Shown: positions 1 to 9,517 of the stretch, piece after piece
Position numbering within the stretch: the first letter of the stretch is position 1
Layout: the number at the start of each line of letters is the position of its first letter
Source of the DNA: Symbiopectobacterium purcellii
GTDB taxonomy: Bacteria; Pseudomonadota; Gammaproteobacteria; Enterobacterales; Enterobacteriaceae
Assembly: GCF_019797845.1 (NCBI RefSeq)
Contig: NZ_CP081864.1
Coordinates: 4,588,001 to 4,652,000 of the forward strand
Length of the DNA stretch: 64,000 nt
Reading direction: 5' to 3'
Program-made: the position numbers and the translations under genes
The notes under the pieces: generated by a model
The model's input: only the letters and a program-made list of their open reading frames with translations
Told to the model about the DNA's origin: nothing
Databases searched by the model: none

Positions 1-143
1 CGGTAGCGCTGAAGCATGCGCTGGTAGCGCGTGGCATTCTGGACCACGCGACAGTGCGTTCTCCGCTGCTGCCATTGGAACCCGGTGCGGAAGAAGAAAT
101 CAACGCCGCTATTCGCGCTGCTGAGCTGTCATTCGTTGGCTAA
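1..143 (+). CDS. DapA/NanA-family aldolase, C-terminal end (cut by window edge)
   Basis: The reading frame is open from base 3 to the TAA at 141-143 and gives about 46 residues ending in AIRAAELSFVG. The stretch RSPLLPLEPG followed by an acidic helix is typical of the C-terminus of the dihydrodipicolinate synthase/N-acetylneuraminate lyase family of (beta/alpha)8 pyruvate-dependent aldolases and dehydratases. The catalytic lysine lies outside the window, so the substrate cannot be stated. A LacI regulator on the same strand and a hydrolase/transporter pair nearby suggest a sugar-acid or aromatic-acid pathway rather than lysine synthesis; that is inference. Confidence 0.7.
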   Translation, partial: VALKHALVARGILDHATVRSPLLPLEPGAEEEINAAIRAAELSFVG

Positions 144-172
144 TACCACCACACTGACGCTGACATGACGGG

Positions 173-206
173 TACGCCCGCCTTCATACCCTGAACGGCG
201 GGCGTA
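173..206 (+). terminator. Hairpin after the aldolase gene
   Basis: Perfect 10-bp inverted repeat TACGCCCGCC / GGCGGGCGTA with a 14-nt loop, followed by TTAT. It starts 30 bp after the aldolase stop codon. The U-tract is short, so it may be a weak terminator. Confidence 0.6.
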
Positions 207-443
207 TTATCGATCTCAACGGCATCCAACTCCCCACGCTTGTTAGCGCAATCAAACGTAGATGTTGCGCATTATTGTATGCTTTTGCATAGTAATCCCT
301 GATTATTCTGCCGCGGCGCAGATTTAAAATTCCGAGGTGTAGCCAAAGCCTGGGAACCATTACATAATAAATTCGTAAACGCCGCGCGGCTGTTATTGGC
401 AACACACTGTGCCTTTTTTTAAAAATAAAAATCAAGGGATTAC

Positions 444-1487
444 ATGGACCCTAATACCTTTCCGCCCAACGGTTCAAGCCGTAAGTTGGGAAGCAAACCC
501 GTCACCTTACAGGATGTCGCCACGGCAGCCGGGGTGAGCGTTTCCACCGTTTCCCGCGTTCTGGATGAACGTTTACCTCCGTCACGCAGCAAAGCGGCGG
601 AACGTGTACGTCAGGTTGCACAAGAATTGGGTTACCGGCGCGACATCATGGCCTCCAGCCTGCGTCGTGGCGGCACGGGCACCATCGGCGTACTGGTGCC
701 GCGGCTGAGCGATATGGTGATGGCGCTGTTGTATGAGGCTATCTGCCGCGTAGCAGAACGCTACGGTTATTTCGCGATTGTTGCGACCTGTGGCGACGAT
801 CCGGTGCAAGAAAAACAGGCGGCAGCCTCCCTGCTCGATCGACGCGTTGATGGACTGATTCTGGCCACCAGCCGACTGGATGACCATTTGCCGGCGGAAC
901 TGCGTCAGCAAAATGTTGCTCACGTTCTGGCGCTGCGTACCGACGGTGTCAGCCGCTCTGCCATTGGTGACGATGAACAGGGGGGTTATCTGGCAACCCG
1001 ACATCTTATCGATCTCGGGCACCGCAATATCGGTATGGTCGCGGGACCCAGCTTTTCTTCCGGTGCGACCTATAGCCGGGAAGGATTCCATCGCGCAATG
1101 CGCGAGGCCGGACTCACTCCCAATCCCGCCTGGATTCGGGAATCTGGTTTCAACATTGAGTCAGGGGAAAGTGAAGGGATGGCGCTGCTGAGTGGAGCAC
1201 ACAGGCCCACGGCCATTTTCGCCATCAACGACGATTTGGCCTTCGGCGTTATGGCGGCGGCCCATCGATTGGGACTGGCAATCGGCCAGGAGTTATCACT
1301 GGTCGGCTATAACGATATTCCGCTGTCCGCCCGTTTGCCGGTTCCGCTCACGTCGGTGCATATTCCGTTCGACCACGTTGCCTCGATTGCTGTTGAATTG
1401 CTACTGGCGGGCACCGAACCCGTCGATACCATCCGGCGCGTGATGCCAAGCCTTATTCCACGCAGTTCCAGCGCACCGCTCAGGTAA
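444..1487 (+). CDS. LacI/GalR-family transcriptional regulator
   Basis: A protein of 347 residues. Residues about 22-42 (TLQDVATAAGVSVSTVSRVL) form the N-terminal helix-turn-helix and are followed by the hinge helix. Residues about 80-340 are a periplasmic-binding-protein-like effector domain (GTGTIGVLVPRLSD, later SLVGYNDIPLSARL before the end). The ATG at 444 follows an AAGGGA-like ribosome site. It probably senses a sugar acid or related metabolite and represses one of the flanking catabolic gene sets. LacI-type palindromes lie upstream of the MFS gene (5899-5981). The ligand is not recognisable from sequence. Confidence 0.9.
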   Translation: MDPNTFPPNGSSRKLGSKPVTLQDVATAAGVSVSTVSRVLDERLPPSRSKAAERVRQVAQELGYRRDIMASSLRRGGTGTIGVLVPRLSDMVMALLYEAICRVAERYGYFAIVATCGDDPVQEKQAAASLLDRRVDGLILATSRLDDHLPAELRQQNVAHVLALRTDGVSRSAIGDDEQGGYLATRHLIDLGHRNIGMVAGPSFSSGATYSREGFHRAMREAGLTPNPAWIRESGFNIESGESEGMALLSGAHRPTAIFAINDDLAFGVMAAAHRLGLAIGQELSLVGYNDIPLSARLPVPLTSVHIPFDHVASIAVELLLAGTEPVDTIRRVMPSLIPRSSSAPLR

Positions 1488-1497
1488 TCACTGATGC

Positions 1498-1524
1498 ATT
1501 AGCGGGCCAACACAGCCCGCTAAT
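1498..1524. terminator. Convergent terminator between regulator and chemoreceptor
   Basis: Perfect 10-bp stem ATTAGCGGGC / GCCCGCTAAT with a 7-nt loop. It lies between the ends of two converging genes (stops at 1487 and 1543), so it could serve both strands. Confidence 0.65.
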
Positions 1525-1542
1525 GTAGGCGCTTGGGGTGAG

Positions 1543-3180
1543 TTACACCCACTCGCCCTGCGTTACCTGAACGGGCAAAGCCGCAAAACGGGCCGGCCGC
1601 TGTGCGGTTTCTGGCTCGCAACTATCATTCCCAGGCAAACGGAATACAGCAATCAACGAGGCAAGCCGTGCGACCTGCGCTTCCAACGCTAAAGCCGCTG
1701 AGGTGGAATCACTGACCATCGTTGCATTTTCCTGAATGGTACGATCCATGTCCGTCACGGCATCACCAATTTGCGCAATACCGCGACTCTGCTCGTCTGA
1801 CGCCACCGAAATATCGTTCATGATGCGATCGACAGCGCCAATTGACGTCACAATGTCATGCATGGCACTCCCCGCTTTTTCTACCAACACAGAACCTTCA
1901 TCCACCCGTGTCACTGACTCTGCAATCAAGGCTTCAATCTCTCTGGCCGCTTGTGAACTGCGCTGCGCCAAATTACGCACTTCACTGGCGACCACGGCAA
2001 AACCACGTCCCTGTTCTCCGGCCCGTGCCGCTTCCACCGCTGCATTGAGCGCCAATATGTTGGTTTGAAAAGCAATGCTGTTGATAACCGACGTGATATC
2101 CGCGATTTTTCGCGAGCTACCGGTAATATCCGACATCGTTGTCACCACCTGCTTAATGATCTCACCACCGCGGTTGGCGTTGCCCGATGCCTGACGCGCC
2201 AGTTGTCCAGCGTGCCGCGCGTTATCCGCATTGTTGGTCACCGTCGCGGTCAACTCTTCCATACTGGCAGCGGTTTCCACCATTGCGGCTGCTTGTTGAT
2301 CGGTACGTGAGGACAAATGACGGTTACCGTCGGCAATGGCAGAAGAGGCCGTCGCCACCTGATGCGCACTGTCTCGAATGTCCACCATCAACCCACACAG
2401 CTTTTGCGTCATCTCCATCATGGCATGCGTCAGCATCCCCAGTTCGTCACGACGAACCTGGCCTACCACGACAGAGAGATCGCCTTGTGCAATGCGCTGC
2501 GCCAGTTCAAGGTTGCCGCGTATCGATCGCGCTATCAGGCGAGTCACCGATACGGCGATCAACATTCCCAGCAAAACGGCGCAAATCCCGATAACAACGA
2601 TTTCCGCGACTGAGCGGTTGATAACATGCTGGTTTTTCTCATCAAGCTGGCTCGCGATACGGCTAAGGGTATCGGTAACAGCAAACCCCGTTTTAATGGA
2701 CTGCGTATCGGCCGCCTTGAGGCGTTGCCACTGTGCGGTATTCTGTATGCTCTCCCCGGCGGGAACGGCCTGCTTCTGTCCACGCAACGCAGACACGGCG
2801 AGCGCGATCTCCTCCAGTTCATGTTGATATTGCGTCAGTTGTTCGCTCAGGCGTTGGAAATGCTGTACATCGCTTTCTTGCCAACGCAATTGGCGTGCTT
2901 TTTCCTGCTGCGCAATTATCTGGGAAACATATTTCATCATATTGTTGGCGTTCTCTGCATCCAACGTATAAAAGAGTTTCACTCGGGCAATTTTTGACTG
3001 ATCGAGATAGTGGTTTATCTCGGAGATCAATGCCGTCTTGGTATATAAATCACGAATCTCAGAAAAACGGAATGCACTGAAGATCACTGCGAAAATGAGT
3101 AATGATAATACAATACAAAAACCGCCATAAAGTTTCTTTGCGATACTGATTTGAAGCATTCTTTCCCAAAGCGCACGCAT
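1543..3180 (-). CDS. Methyl-accepting chemotaxis protein
   Basis: A 545-residue membrane chemoreceptor. It has a first transmembrane helix near residues 17-38, a periplasmic four-helix-type sensor domain to about 190, a second transmembrane helix near 193-213 and a HAMP domain to about 265. The cytoplasmic coiled coil carries the invariant hairpin tip ([20 protein letters not shown], then [18 protein letters not shown]). It signals to CheA/CheW and is tuned by CheR/CheB methylation. The C-terminus ends in GEWV rather than the NWETF pentapeptide of Tar/Tsr, so CheR tethering may be absent or altered. The attractant is unknown; its position beside catabolic genes hints at a related nutrient. 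Confidence 0.93.
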   Translation of the reverse strand: MRALWERMLQISIAKKLYGGFCIVLSLLIFAVIFSAFRFSEIRDLYTKTALISEINHYLDQSKIARVKLFYTLDAENANNMMKYVSQIIAQQEKARQLRWQESDVQHFQRLSEQLTQYQHELEEIALAVSALRGQKQAVPAGESIQNTAQWQRLKAADTQSIKTGFAVTDTLSRIASQLDEKNQHVINRSVAEIVVIGICAVLLGMLIAVSVTRLIARSIRGNLELAQRIAQGDLSVVVGQVRRDELGMLTHAMMEMTQKLCGLMVDIRDSAHQVATASSAIADGNRHLSSRTDQQAAAMVETAASMEELTATVTNNADNARHAGQLARQASGNANRGGEIIKQVVTTMSDITGSSRKIADITSVINSIAFQTNILALNAAVEAARAGEQGRGFAVVASEVRNLAQRSSQAAREIEALIAESVTRVDEGSVLVEKAGSAMHDIVTSIGAVDRIMNDISVASDEQSRGIAQIGDAVTDMDRTIQENATMVSDSTSAALALEAQVARLASLIAVFRLPGNDSCEPETAQRPARFAALPVQVTQGEWV

Positions 3181-3248
3181 TCTTTCATCCTGATAATAAT
3201 GTCTTCCGTCACCGATGCATAAGATGAATACGAGCTAAAAGAGACAAA

Positions 3249-3281
3249 CCGGATAACAGGCATGTCACCGTATTTATCCGG
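3249..3281 (-). terminator. Terminator after the FAH-family hydrolase gene
   Basis: 8-bp inverted repeat CCGGATAA / TTATCCGG with a 17-nt loop, followed on the minus strand by a T-rich run. It separates the hydrolase gene from the chemoreceptor gene. Confidence 0.45.
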
Positions 3282-3319
3282 CTAAGAATAATAGTAATAT
3301 CGTTTTTTAATGAGCGACG

Positions 3320-4177
3320 TTACGCTGCGCTGCAAGCCCGTTTTCGGGTGGTAATGCAGTTATGCAAACAGCCAATATGTTCAATTTCAACTTCAACGAT
3401 ATCGCCTTCATGCAAAAACAGCGGCGGTGTGCGTTTTTTCCCCACGCCACCGGGAGAACCTGTAATAATGACATCGCCGGGAGATAGTTCGCTGAAAGTG
3501 CTGATATATTCAATCAACGCTTCAATGGGGTGGATCATACTGGCAGTGGTATCATTCTGCACTCTGTTGCCATTAAGCCGGGTTTCTATATGCAGGTTTT
3601 GTGGTTCCGGCACGTCATCGCTCGTCACCAGCCAAGGACCAAATGCACCGGTATGTTGCCAGTTTTTACCGGCGGTAAACCAGGTATGCTGCCAGTCTCG
3701 TACGGAGCCATCCATATAGCAACTGTATCCGGCAATATATGAGAAGGCGGTAGAGGCTGAAATTTCCTTACCTCGTTTCCCGATGATGACAGCCAATTCC
3801 CCTTCGTAGTCAAATTCGTTTGACTGGGCGGGTTTTTCCACATCGCAATTATGCCCGACCTGAGAATCTGGAAAGCGAATAAATAACGTAGGGGCCGAAT
3901 TCATTTCACCAAACTCGGCACGTTTCTCCGCATAGTTCATTCCGACACAGAAAATTTTTCTTGGATTATGTATCACCGGAAGAAATACCACATCATCTTC
4001 TTGATAGTCTGGTTTGGCCTGCAAAAAACGTCGGGCATCCGCAATACCCTCGTCTTCAATCAATGTCCGCAGATCGGGATAGCGCGCGCCTAACCTTTTG
4101 CCTAAATCGACAATCCCCTTTTCTACCTTTAGACCATAGGTTTCTTTCTGGCCGACCCTAAAACTTGCTAATTTCAT
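3320..4177 (-). CDS. Fumarylacetoacetate hydrolase (FAH)-family protein
   Basis: About 285 residues from the ATG at 4177, chosen because GAGG sits 7 nt upstream; a longer in-frame ORF to 4270 has no such site. The FAH C-terminal fold is clear: VGMNYAEKR, the metal-binding acidic motif in FDYEGELAVIIG, and ITGSPGGVGKKRTPPLFL near the end. Family members are Mg/Mn-dependent hydrolases, decarboxylases or isomerases of 2-oxo/2,4-dioxo acids from aromatic or sugar-acid catabolism. It lies 107 bp downstream of the MFS gene on the same strand and is probably co-transcribed. The tail after the conserved EIEHIG is unusually Cys/Arg/Ala-rich. The substrate is not known. Confidence 0.88.
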   Translation of the reverse strand: MKLASFRVGQKETYGLKVEKGIVDLGKRLGARYPDLRTLIEDEGIADARRFLQAKPDYQEDDVVFLPVIHNPRKIFCVGMNYAEKRAEFGEMNSAPTLFIRFPDSQVGHNCDVEKPAQSNEFDYEGELAVIIGKRGKEISASTAFSYIAGYSCYMDGSVRDWQHTWFTAGKNWQHTGAFGPWLVTSDDVPEPQNLHIETRLNGNRVQNDTTASMIHPIEALIEYISTFSELSPGDVIITGSPGGVGKKRTPPLFLHEGDIVEVEIEHIGCLHNCITTRKRACSAA

Positions 4178-4284
4178 TTTATACCTCAACGGTGAAACAC
4201 AGTGCGCACAGCTTGCTGGAACATGCGCAGCACAGGCTACGCATATTCCGAGCGCCAATTCGGAATTCATCCGCCCGCCTTCGG

Positions 4285-5697
4285 CTACGGTGACAATTCC
4301 TCCAACACTTGGCCTTTTGTTTCAATGGCATAACGCATTGTTACTACTGCTCCTATCAGGGCAATCAGCGCGAAAGCAATAAACACATAGCGAATACCAA
4401 AGTTGCCGACAATAAACCCAACCAGGATCGGCCCCACGGCAGAACCGGCGCGCAGCCAGGCGCTGCCCAAACCGGTACCAATCGCACGCAACCGAGTTGG
4501 GTAAAGCTCTGAAGAATAGAGATAAAGCGAGAAGGTAATTGTTTGCAATATGGCGTAAGCCGCCGTGGCACATACCACAATTTGCAACGGATTGGTTGCG
4601 CCCAGTACCGTTAGGGTAACCAGTGGCACAATCGCCAGCAGAAAGGCAATGGCATACCAGGCTTTGCGCCCAACTTTATCAATCGACAATGCACAAACGA
4701 TCGAGGCTAACACCCCAAACGCCGATGTCGTCCAACCGTAAGCCAGTGCCGTTTGAATCGGTAAGCCGAATACACTTTTGTAGAGCGTAGGCAGCCAGGT
4801 CACCAGACCATTGTTGATCATATAGCCACACACCCACAGCGCCCAAATGGTGAAAGTGCGCTTGCGGTAGATACCGGTAAACAGCTCACGCCACCCTTCA
4901 CTGGCGACGGTTTTTTTCTCTACAGTGCGAATAACCGGTTCGGGTAACGTTCCTCCGCGACGTAGCACCTCATTCTCCAGCTTACTCACCACTTTATCGG
5001 CTTCGGCCAGACGGCCTTTCGAGGCTAACCAACGTGGCGATTCAGGCATTAACCAACGCAGGGGAACGGTGATTATTGACGGGATAAGGCCGACGATGAA
5101 CATGGCTTTCCAGCCATAAACAGGGACCAGAAAATACCCTGCAATTCCCGCAAACATCATACCGATAGGGAAAATCACCTCGTACAGTAGGAAGAAACGC
5201 CCACGCTTTTTGGCACCAACAAACTCATTGATATAGGAGCTTGCCACGGGCACTTCCGCACCAATCCCCACCCCTTGTAAAAAGCGGAAGACCATCATTG
5301 ACAGCCCACTCCAGGCAAACAGACAGGCCGCATCCATGATCACAAACAGGATGATGGTGATCTTCAACACACCCAAACGCCCGATTTTCTCGGCCAGAGA
5401 GCCGAAGAAAACGGCACCAAACAGTTGCCCAACATAGCTGGCAGCAATAATCAGGCCGATATCTGCTGCACTCAGCCCCCATTCCGCGGCGAGCTGTGGC
5501 ATGGCGAAGGCGATAGCCAGTACGGTGTAAGCATCAAAAAAGGTAGAAAGACCGACCACCACGCGGATGGTCAGCAGTTGGCGCGTGATCGGCATCCGTT
5601 CAAGACGGGCGACCAATTCGGCATTGGATGTCCCGCTAGCGGTGACAGTACTGGCGTTTGCATTGATCACACCGGCACTCATGTCATGCGTTGACAT
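4285..5697 (-). CDS. MFS transporter (metabolite:H+ symporter type)
   Basis: A 470-residue inner-membrane transporter with about 12 hydrophobic helices and a charged central loop (residues about 225-275). The major facilitator signature GSLAEKIGRLGVLK follows helix 2, and RFLQGVGIGAEVPVASSY and LMPESPRWLASKGR are typical of the sugar/aromatic-acid porter groups. GGAG lies 8 nt before the ATG at 5697. It presumably imports the compound handled by the adjacent FAH-family hydrolase. Carboxylic or aromatic acids are more likely than sugars, judging by the partner gene; this is inference. Confidence 0.9.
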   Translation of the reverse strand: MSTHDMSAGVINANASTVTASGTSNAELVARLERMPITRQLLTIRVVVGLSTFFDAYTVLAIAFAMPQLAAEWGLSAADIGLIIAASYVGQLFGAVFFGSLAEKIGRLGVLKITIILFVIMDAACLFAWSGLSMMVFRFLQGVGIGAEVPVASSYINEFVGAKKRGRFFLLYEVIFPIGMMFAGIAGYFLVPVYGWKAMFIVGLIPSIITVPLRWLMPESPRWLASKGRLAEADKVVSKLENEVLRRGGTLPEPVIRTVEKKTVASEGWRELFTGIYRKRTFTIWALWVCGYMINNGLVTWLPTLYKSVFGLPIQTALAYGWTTSAFGVLASIVCALSIDKVGRKAWYAIAFLLAIVPLVTLTVLGATNPLQIVVCATAAYAILQTITFSLYLYSSELYPTRLRAIGTGLGSAWLRAGSAVGPILVGFIVGNFGIRYVFIAFALIALIGAVVTMRYAIETKGQVLEELSP

Positions 5698-5898
5698 AGT
5701 TTGTTCTCCAACAAGGATAGTGTGTTAGCCGCGATACGCTTGCGCAGCGGCTCTGCATGCCATTAGCCAACGCGCGGCAGTTCAGCATCACGATGAAGGG
5801 GCGTGAAGAATGTAGGGTTCAGGCCACGTAACTCGATATTCATGTTGATCATGTTAAAGGTTCTATTTCCTGGATGTTCTAGGGTGTATTTTATTAAT

Positions 5899-5981
5899 AT
5901 AACGTTATCGGGAACGTTTTCATATTGTTCGCCAAAGCACCGATAAGTGTCAATAAGCCCCTCGAGGCTTTTAACCGGTTA
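5899..5981. promoter_or_regulatory. Candidate LacI-family operators upstream of the MFS gene
   Basis: The 470-bp gap between the MFS start and slyD holds two CG-centred palindromes, ATAACGTTAT (5899-5908) and TAACCGGTTA (5972-5981). A looser one, GGGAACGTTTTC (5910-5921), lies between them. LacI/GalR proteins bind palindromes with a central CG, and a LacI-family gene lies in the same locus. No start site could be fixed. The rest of the gap shows no gene. Confidence 0.35.
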
Positions 5982-6094
5982 TGTGATGAACATCCCTAGT
6001 TGGGAGAAAAGCAGGAAAGCGTGATACGAAAACAACTCGATGAAAGACGGGTAAAATCAACACGTTCAGCGTTAATGGCGCGGATTATTGCACG

Positions 6095-6131
6095 AAAAAA
6101 AACCCGGCCGCGCCTGGCGCTCCGGGTTTTT
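6095..6131 (-). terminator. slyD terminator
   Basis: On the minus strand AAACCCGG and CCGGGTTT arms enclose a GC-rich inner hairpin, followed by a run of at least seven T. It lies about 40 bp after the slyD stop: a classical intrinsic terminator. Confidence 0.85.
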
Positions 6132-6168
6132 AACGGTGAGGTTTCGCCTCACAGGCATACGCCGAACA

Positions 6169-6747
6169 TCAATGGCAACCGCAGCCGCCGTGACCGCCGC
6201 AGCCGCCTTTACCGTGTTCGTGATCGTGGTCGTGACCATGACCGCCACAGCAACCGTCACCGTGCTCATGGTGATGATCGTGCTCGCCGTGAACATGGCC
6301 GTGAGCCAGTTCTTCTTCCGTTGCTTCACGGATAGCAACCACTTCCACGTTGAACTTCAGGTTTTGGCCTGCCAGCATGTGGTTACCGTCAACCACTACG
6401 TGGTCATCTTCCACTTCGGTGAGCTCAACCGGCACCTGACCCTGATCGGTGTCAGCCAGGAAGCGCATGCCCACTTGCAGTTCATCAACGCCCATAAAGA
6501 CGTCTTTCGGCACGCGTTGCACCAGGTTTTCGTCGTACTCGCCGTAGGCGTCGTTAGAGCCAACAGCAACGTCAAACTTCTCACCCACTTCGCGGCCTTC
6601 AAGCGCTTTTTCCAGACCAGAAATCAGGGAACCTTGACCGTGCAGGTAGTCCAACGGCGCGCTCACCGGAGACTCATCAACCAATACACCATCTTCTGTA
6701 CGTACCTGGTAGGCCAGGCTGACCACCAGATCTTTTGCAACTTTCAT
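6169..6747 (-). CDS. slyD: FKBP-type peptidyl-prolyl isomerase SlyD
   Basis: A 192-residue cytoplasmic prolyl isomerase, chaperone and nickel carrier. Residues 1-70 and 130-145 form the FKBP domain (YLHGQGSLISGLEKALEG is diagnostic), with the insert-in-flap chaperone domain between. The C-terminal 45 residues are extremely rich in His, Cys, Asp and Gly (HDHHHEHGDGCCGGHG) and form the metal-binding tail that supplies nickel to hydrogenase maturation. AGGAG precedes the ATG. Position and order next to yheV match E. coli. Confidence 0.97.
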   Translation of the reverse strand: MKVAKDLVVSLAYQVRTEDGVLVDESPVSAPLDYLHGQGSLISGLEKALEGREVGEKFDVAVGSNDAYGEYDENLVQRVPKDVFMGVDELQVGMRFLADTDQGQVPVELTEVEDDHVVVDGNHMLAGQNLKFNVEVVAIREATEEELAHGHVHGEHDHHHEHGDGCCGGHGHDHDHEHGKGGCGGHGGCGCH

Positions 6748-6839
6748 GACATCTCCTACCGTTGGAAATCAAAACTGGCGCAAATTGTAGCTGAAAAAAA
6801 TCCCCATGTACCGTCTGGGATAAAAAAATGACCCAACGA

Positions 6840-7037
6840 TCAATCAGGATGAAAAATGCCGATGATATGCTCATCCTGCCGCTCTGGCGCAGCAGGCGGT
6901 GGATCGGACTGGCGCTGACGATAGCCGCATTTGACGCAGGTGACCACATCTTCCTGATCTTCCTGCCCCACGGCCAGCGTATCCTGCGCCTGACACTGAG
7001 GACACACAGCACCCGCGATAAACCGTTTACGTTGCAT
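6840..7037 (-). CDS. yheV: YheV family zinc-ribbon protein
   Basis: A 65-residue protein with two CxxC pairs (CPQC and CVKC) spaced as in a zinc ribbon, followed by a Pro/Gln-rich tail ending GIFHPD. GGGAGG lies 4 nt before the ATG. It sits 29 bp after the kefB stop on the same strand, matching the kefG-kefB-yheV order of E. coli. Its function is not established. Confidence 0.9.
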   Translation of the reverse strand: MQRKRFIAGAVCPQCQAQDTLAVGQEDQEDVVTCVKCGYRQRQSDPPPAAPERQDEHIIGIFHPD

Positions 7038-7066
7038 CTTGCCTCCCTCGCTGCACGCGGTGCGTG

Positions 7067-8884
7067 CTATTCGTACTCATCCCAGTCATCCAGACGACGG
7101 CGCTCATGCTGCATTTCGCGTTGGAAAATGTCTTCCAGCTCCCGTCGTGCCTCCTTGACGCGCGAAACCTGCGCCACATCGGCATCGCCCTGACGTATCG
7201 GCATCAATTCACGCAGCATACGCATATCCAAACGCCGAAAATGTTGCTGTGCCCGGTAAGCCTGATGAGGGTGCATCCCCACCGACGTCAACTTTTTACG
7301 CCCCAACTCCAGTGCACTCGAAAAGGTTTCACGCGCGAAATGTTTGACACCAGACTGCAATAATTCATGGGCTTCAACGCGTCCGCGGGCCCGCGCCAGA
7401 ATTTCCAGATTGGGAAAATGCTTTTGGCACAGGTGCACAATGGCCATGGTGTCTTCCGGGTCATTGCAGGTCACCACAATCGCGCGCGCCTGTTCAGCAC
7501 CAGCCGCCCGCAGCAGTTCCAGTTCAGTGGCATCACCGTAGTATACTTTGTAACCATAGCTGCGCATCAAACTGACGGCGCTGATATCACGTTCAAGTAC
7601 CGTGATGCGCATTTTGTTTGCCATCAGCAAACGCCCTATCACCTGCCCAAAACGTCCAAACCCGACAATAATCACCTGCGGCTCATCATCTTGCACATAG
7701 GGCTTTTCGTCATGTTCTTCCGTGGCGTTATAACGGTGCGCCAGAATGCGATCTATCCCCTGCATCAGCAGCGGTGTGGTCATCATAGAGAGGGTTACCG
7801 TGACCAGTAGCAACGGGAGCTGTTCACCCTGTAGCACCTTGTGCGCCGCTGCCGCAGAAAACAGTACAAAGGCAAACTCCCCGCCCTGGCTGAGCACTCC
7901 GGCAAACTGAAGCCGTTCAGAGCGCCGCATCCGGTTCACCCGTGCCAATACGTACAGCACAACCCCCTTCACCGTGACCAGAAGGAAGACCCCCAGCAAC
8001 ACTTCATCGATGTGTGTAAACAGCACGCCCAGATCGAGCGCCATGCCGACGGAGATAAAAAACAGCCCGAGCAGCAGCCCTTTAAAAGGCTCGATGGAAA
8101 TTTCCAGTTCGTGGCGATACTCACTCTCCGCCAGCAACACGCCTGCGATAAAGGTGCCCAGTGCCATGGAGAAACCCAGCGCATCCATAAAAACCGCAGA
8201 GCCAAGCACCAACAGCAGCGCCGCCGCGGTAAATACCTCACGTACGCCGGAAGCGGCGATAAAGCGGAACAGCGGACGCACCAGATAGCGTCCACCGATC
8301 AACATACCGATAAAGGCCGCGACCTTGATGGCAACATCTTTCCAGTCAGTCACTTCGCCCTGCACACCGGCCAACACCGGCACCAGCGCCAAAGCGGGGA
8401 TAACCGCCAAGTCCTGAAACAGCAGCACCGCGAAACCCAACTGACCGGATTCGCTGCGGTTCATTCCCTTCTCGCGCATCAGTTGCAGCGCCATCGCGGT
8501 GGAAGACATCGCCAACCCAACGCCACCAATTAGCGCCGACTGCCAGGAAAAGCCGGTCAGGTAGAGCAAGCCGCCAAGTACCGCCGCACTCAGCCCAACC
8601 TGCGCGGCACCAATCCCGAAAATGGAGCGCCGCAGTGTCCATAACTTTTGCGGATTCAGCTCCAGCCCGATGATAAACATCAGGAACACCACGCCAAGCT
8701 CGGAGAAATGCAGGATAGCGTCAACATCGCGGATAAAGCCCAGTCCCCAAGGACCAATGGCGATACCCGCAATCAAATACCCCAATACCGCACCAATACC
8801 CAACCGACTGGCAATGGGCACCATCAACACCGCGACAAATAAAAATAGAATACCCGCACTCAACAGGGGGGAACTCTCCATCAC
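7067..8884 (-). CDS. kefB: Glutathione-regulated potassium-efflux antiporter KefB
   Basis: A 605-residue inner-membrane K+/H+ antiporter that is closed by glutathione and opened by glutathione adducts, protecting cells from electrophiles through cytoplasmic acidification. Residues 1-380 are the CPA2-type membrane domain ([42 protein letters not shown]). Residues about 400-520 are the RCK/TrkA-N Rossmann domain ([16 protein letters not shown]). Its ATG overlaps the kefG stop as ATGA, so the two are translationally coupled. The protein looks full length. Confidence 0.96.
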   Translation of the reverse strand: MMESSPLLSAGILFLFVAVLMVPIASRLGIGAVLGYLIAGIAIGPWGLGFIRDVDAILHFSELGVVFLMFIIGLELNPQKLWTLRRSIFGIGAAQVGLSAAVLGGLLYLTGFSWQSALIGGVGLAMSSTAMALQLMREKGMNRSESGQLGFAVLLFQDLAVIPALALVPVLAGVQGEVTDWKDVAIKVAAFIGMLIGGRYLVRPLFRFIAASGVREVFTAAALLLVLGSAVFMDALGFSMALGTFIAGVLLAESEYRHELEISIEPFKGLLLGLFFISVGMALDLGVLFTHIDEVLLGVFLLVTVKGVVLYVLARVNRMRRSERLQFAGVLSQGGEFAFVLFSAAAAHKVLQGEQLPLLLVTVTLSMMTTPLLMQGIDRILAHRYNATEEHDEKPYVQDDEPQVIIVGFGRFGQVIGRLLMANKMRITVLERDISAVSLMRSYGYKVYYGDATELELLRAAGAEQARAIVVTCNDPEDTMAIVHLCQKHFPNLEILARARGRVEAHELLQSGVKHFARETFSSALELGRKKLTSVGMHPHQAYRAQQHFRRLDMRMLRELMPIRQGDADVAQVSRVKEARRELEDIFQREMQHERRRLDDWDEYE

Positions 8885-9387
8885 TCACCCTCCATTTTGG
8901 GTAACGGGGACGCCAGCCACTCGCTATACGCTTCGGCATAGCTTGCCAGCACATCGGCAGGCAGTCTGCGCGCCCAATAGACCATCAGCGGCGGTAGCCA
9001 ATGCATACGACACATGGCCGCCGTCATTTCAAACGGACGCAGCACGTCTTCCATGGTGTAGCGGTTATTGCCCTCCAGGTGATAGCTCTCTTCCGGCTCA
9101 CCCGTGGTGATCACCGAACGCCAATATTTACCTGCCAGCGCATTACCGCCAATGCCATTAGCAAACCCGCGTGACAGCACGCGATCAAACCACTCCTTTA
9201 GCAGCGCCGGACAGCTGTAGGTATAGAGTGGATGCTGAAACACAATCACCTGATGTTCGCGCAGCAACTGTTGCTCGTAGTGAATATCAAGAAAAAAGTC
9301 CGGATAGTGAGCGTACAGATCGTGTACGGTAACATGGGCTAACTGATGCGCCGGTTGCAGCAAAATCTTCGGTGGCTGCGACATCAT
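8881..9387 (-). CDS. kefG: KefG, quinone-oxidoreductase-like KefB activator, with internal deletion
   Basis: About 168 residues; E. coli KefG has 184. The C-terminal 150 residues match closely ([39 protein letters not shown]). The N-terminus reads [10 protein letters not shown] and then goes straight to QPAHQLAHV. Against my recollection of E. coli KefG, about 17 residues carrying the YAHP...S.AN segment are missing. In this flavodoxin-like family that loop follows strand 1 and holds the flavin phosphate. The frame is kept. GGAGG precedes tandem ATGs at 9387 and 9384. Flavin binding and full KefB activation are probably lost; this is inference. Confidence 0.85.
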   Translation of the reverse strand: MMSQPPKILLQPAHQLAHVTVHDLYAHYPDFFLDIHYEQQLLREHQVIVFQHPLYTYSCPALLKEWFDRVLSRGFANGIGGNALAGKYWRSVITTGEPEESYHLEGNNRYTMEDVLRPFEMTAAMCRMHWLPPLMVYWARRLPADVLASYAEAYSEWLASPLPKMEGE

Positions 9388-9517
9388 TCCCCTCCAAAGC
9401 GTCGTCATGAGCGCGGTTTTCCGCTACCATGCTGCGCGATAACGATACGACAAACAGGACGTTCGCGGTCCCGAGATAACCGTGATAATTTAACATACTC
9501 TGAAGATGTGACGCTTT

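Noticed and set aside
6088..6831. 247-codon plus-strand ORF over slyD
   Set aside because: Antisense shadow of slyD; the His/Asp-rich tail has few stops on the other strand. The minus-strand product is an unmistakable SlyD.
7841..8533. 230-codon plus-strand ORF, Gln/His-rich
   Set aside because: Antisense shadow of kefB.
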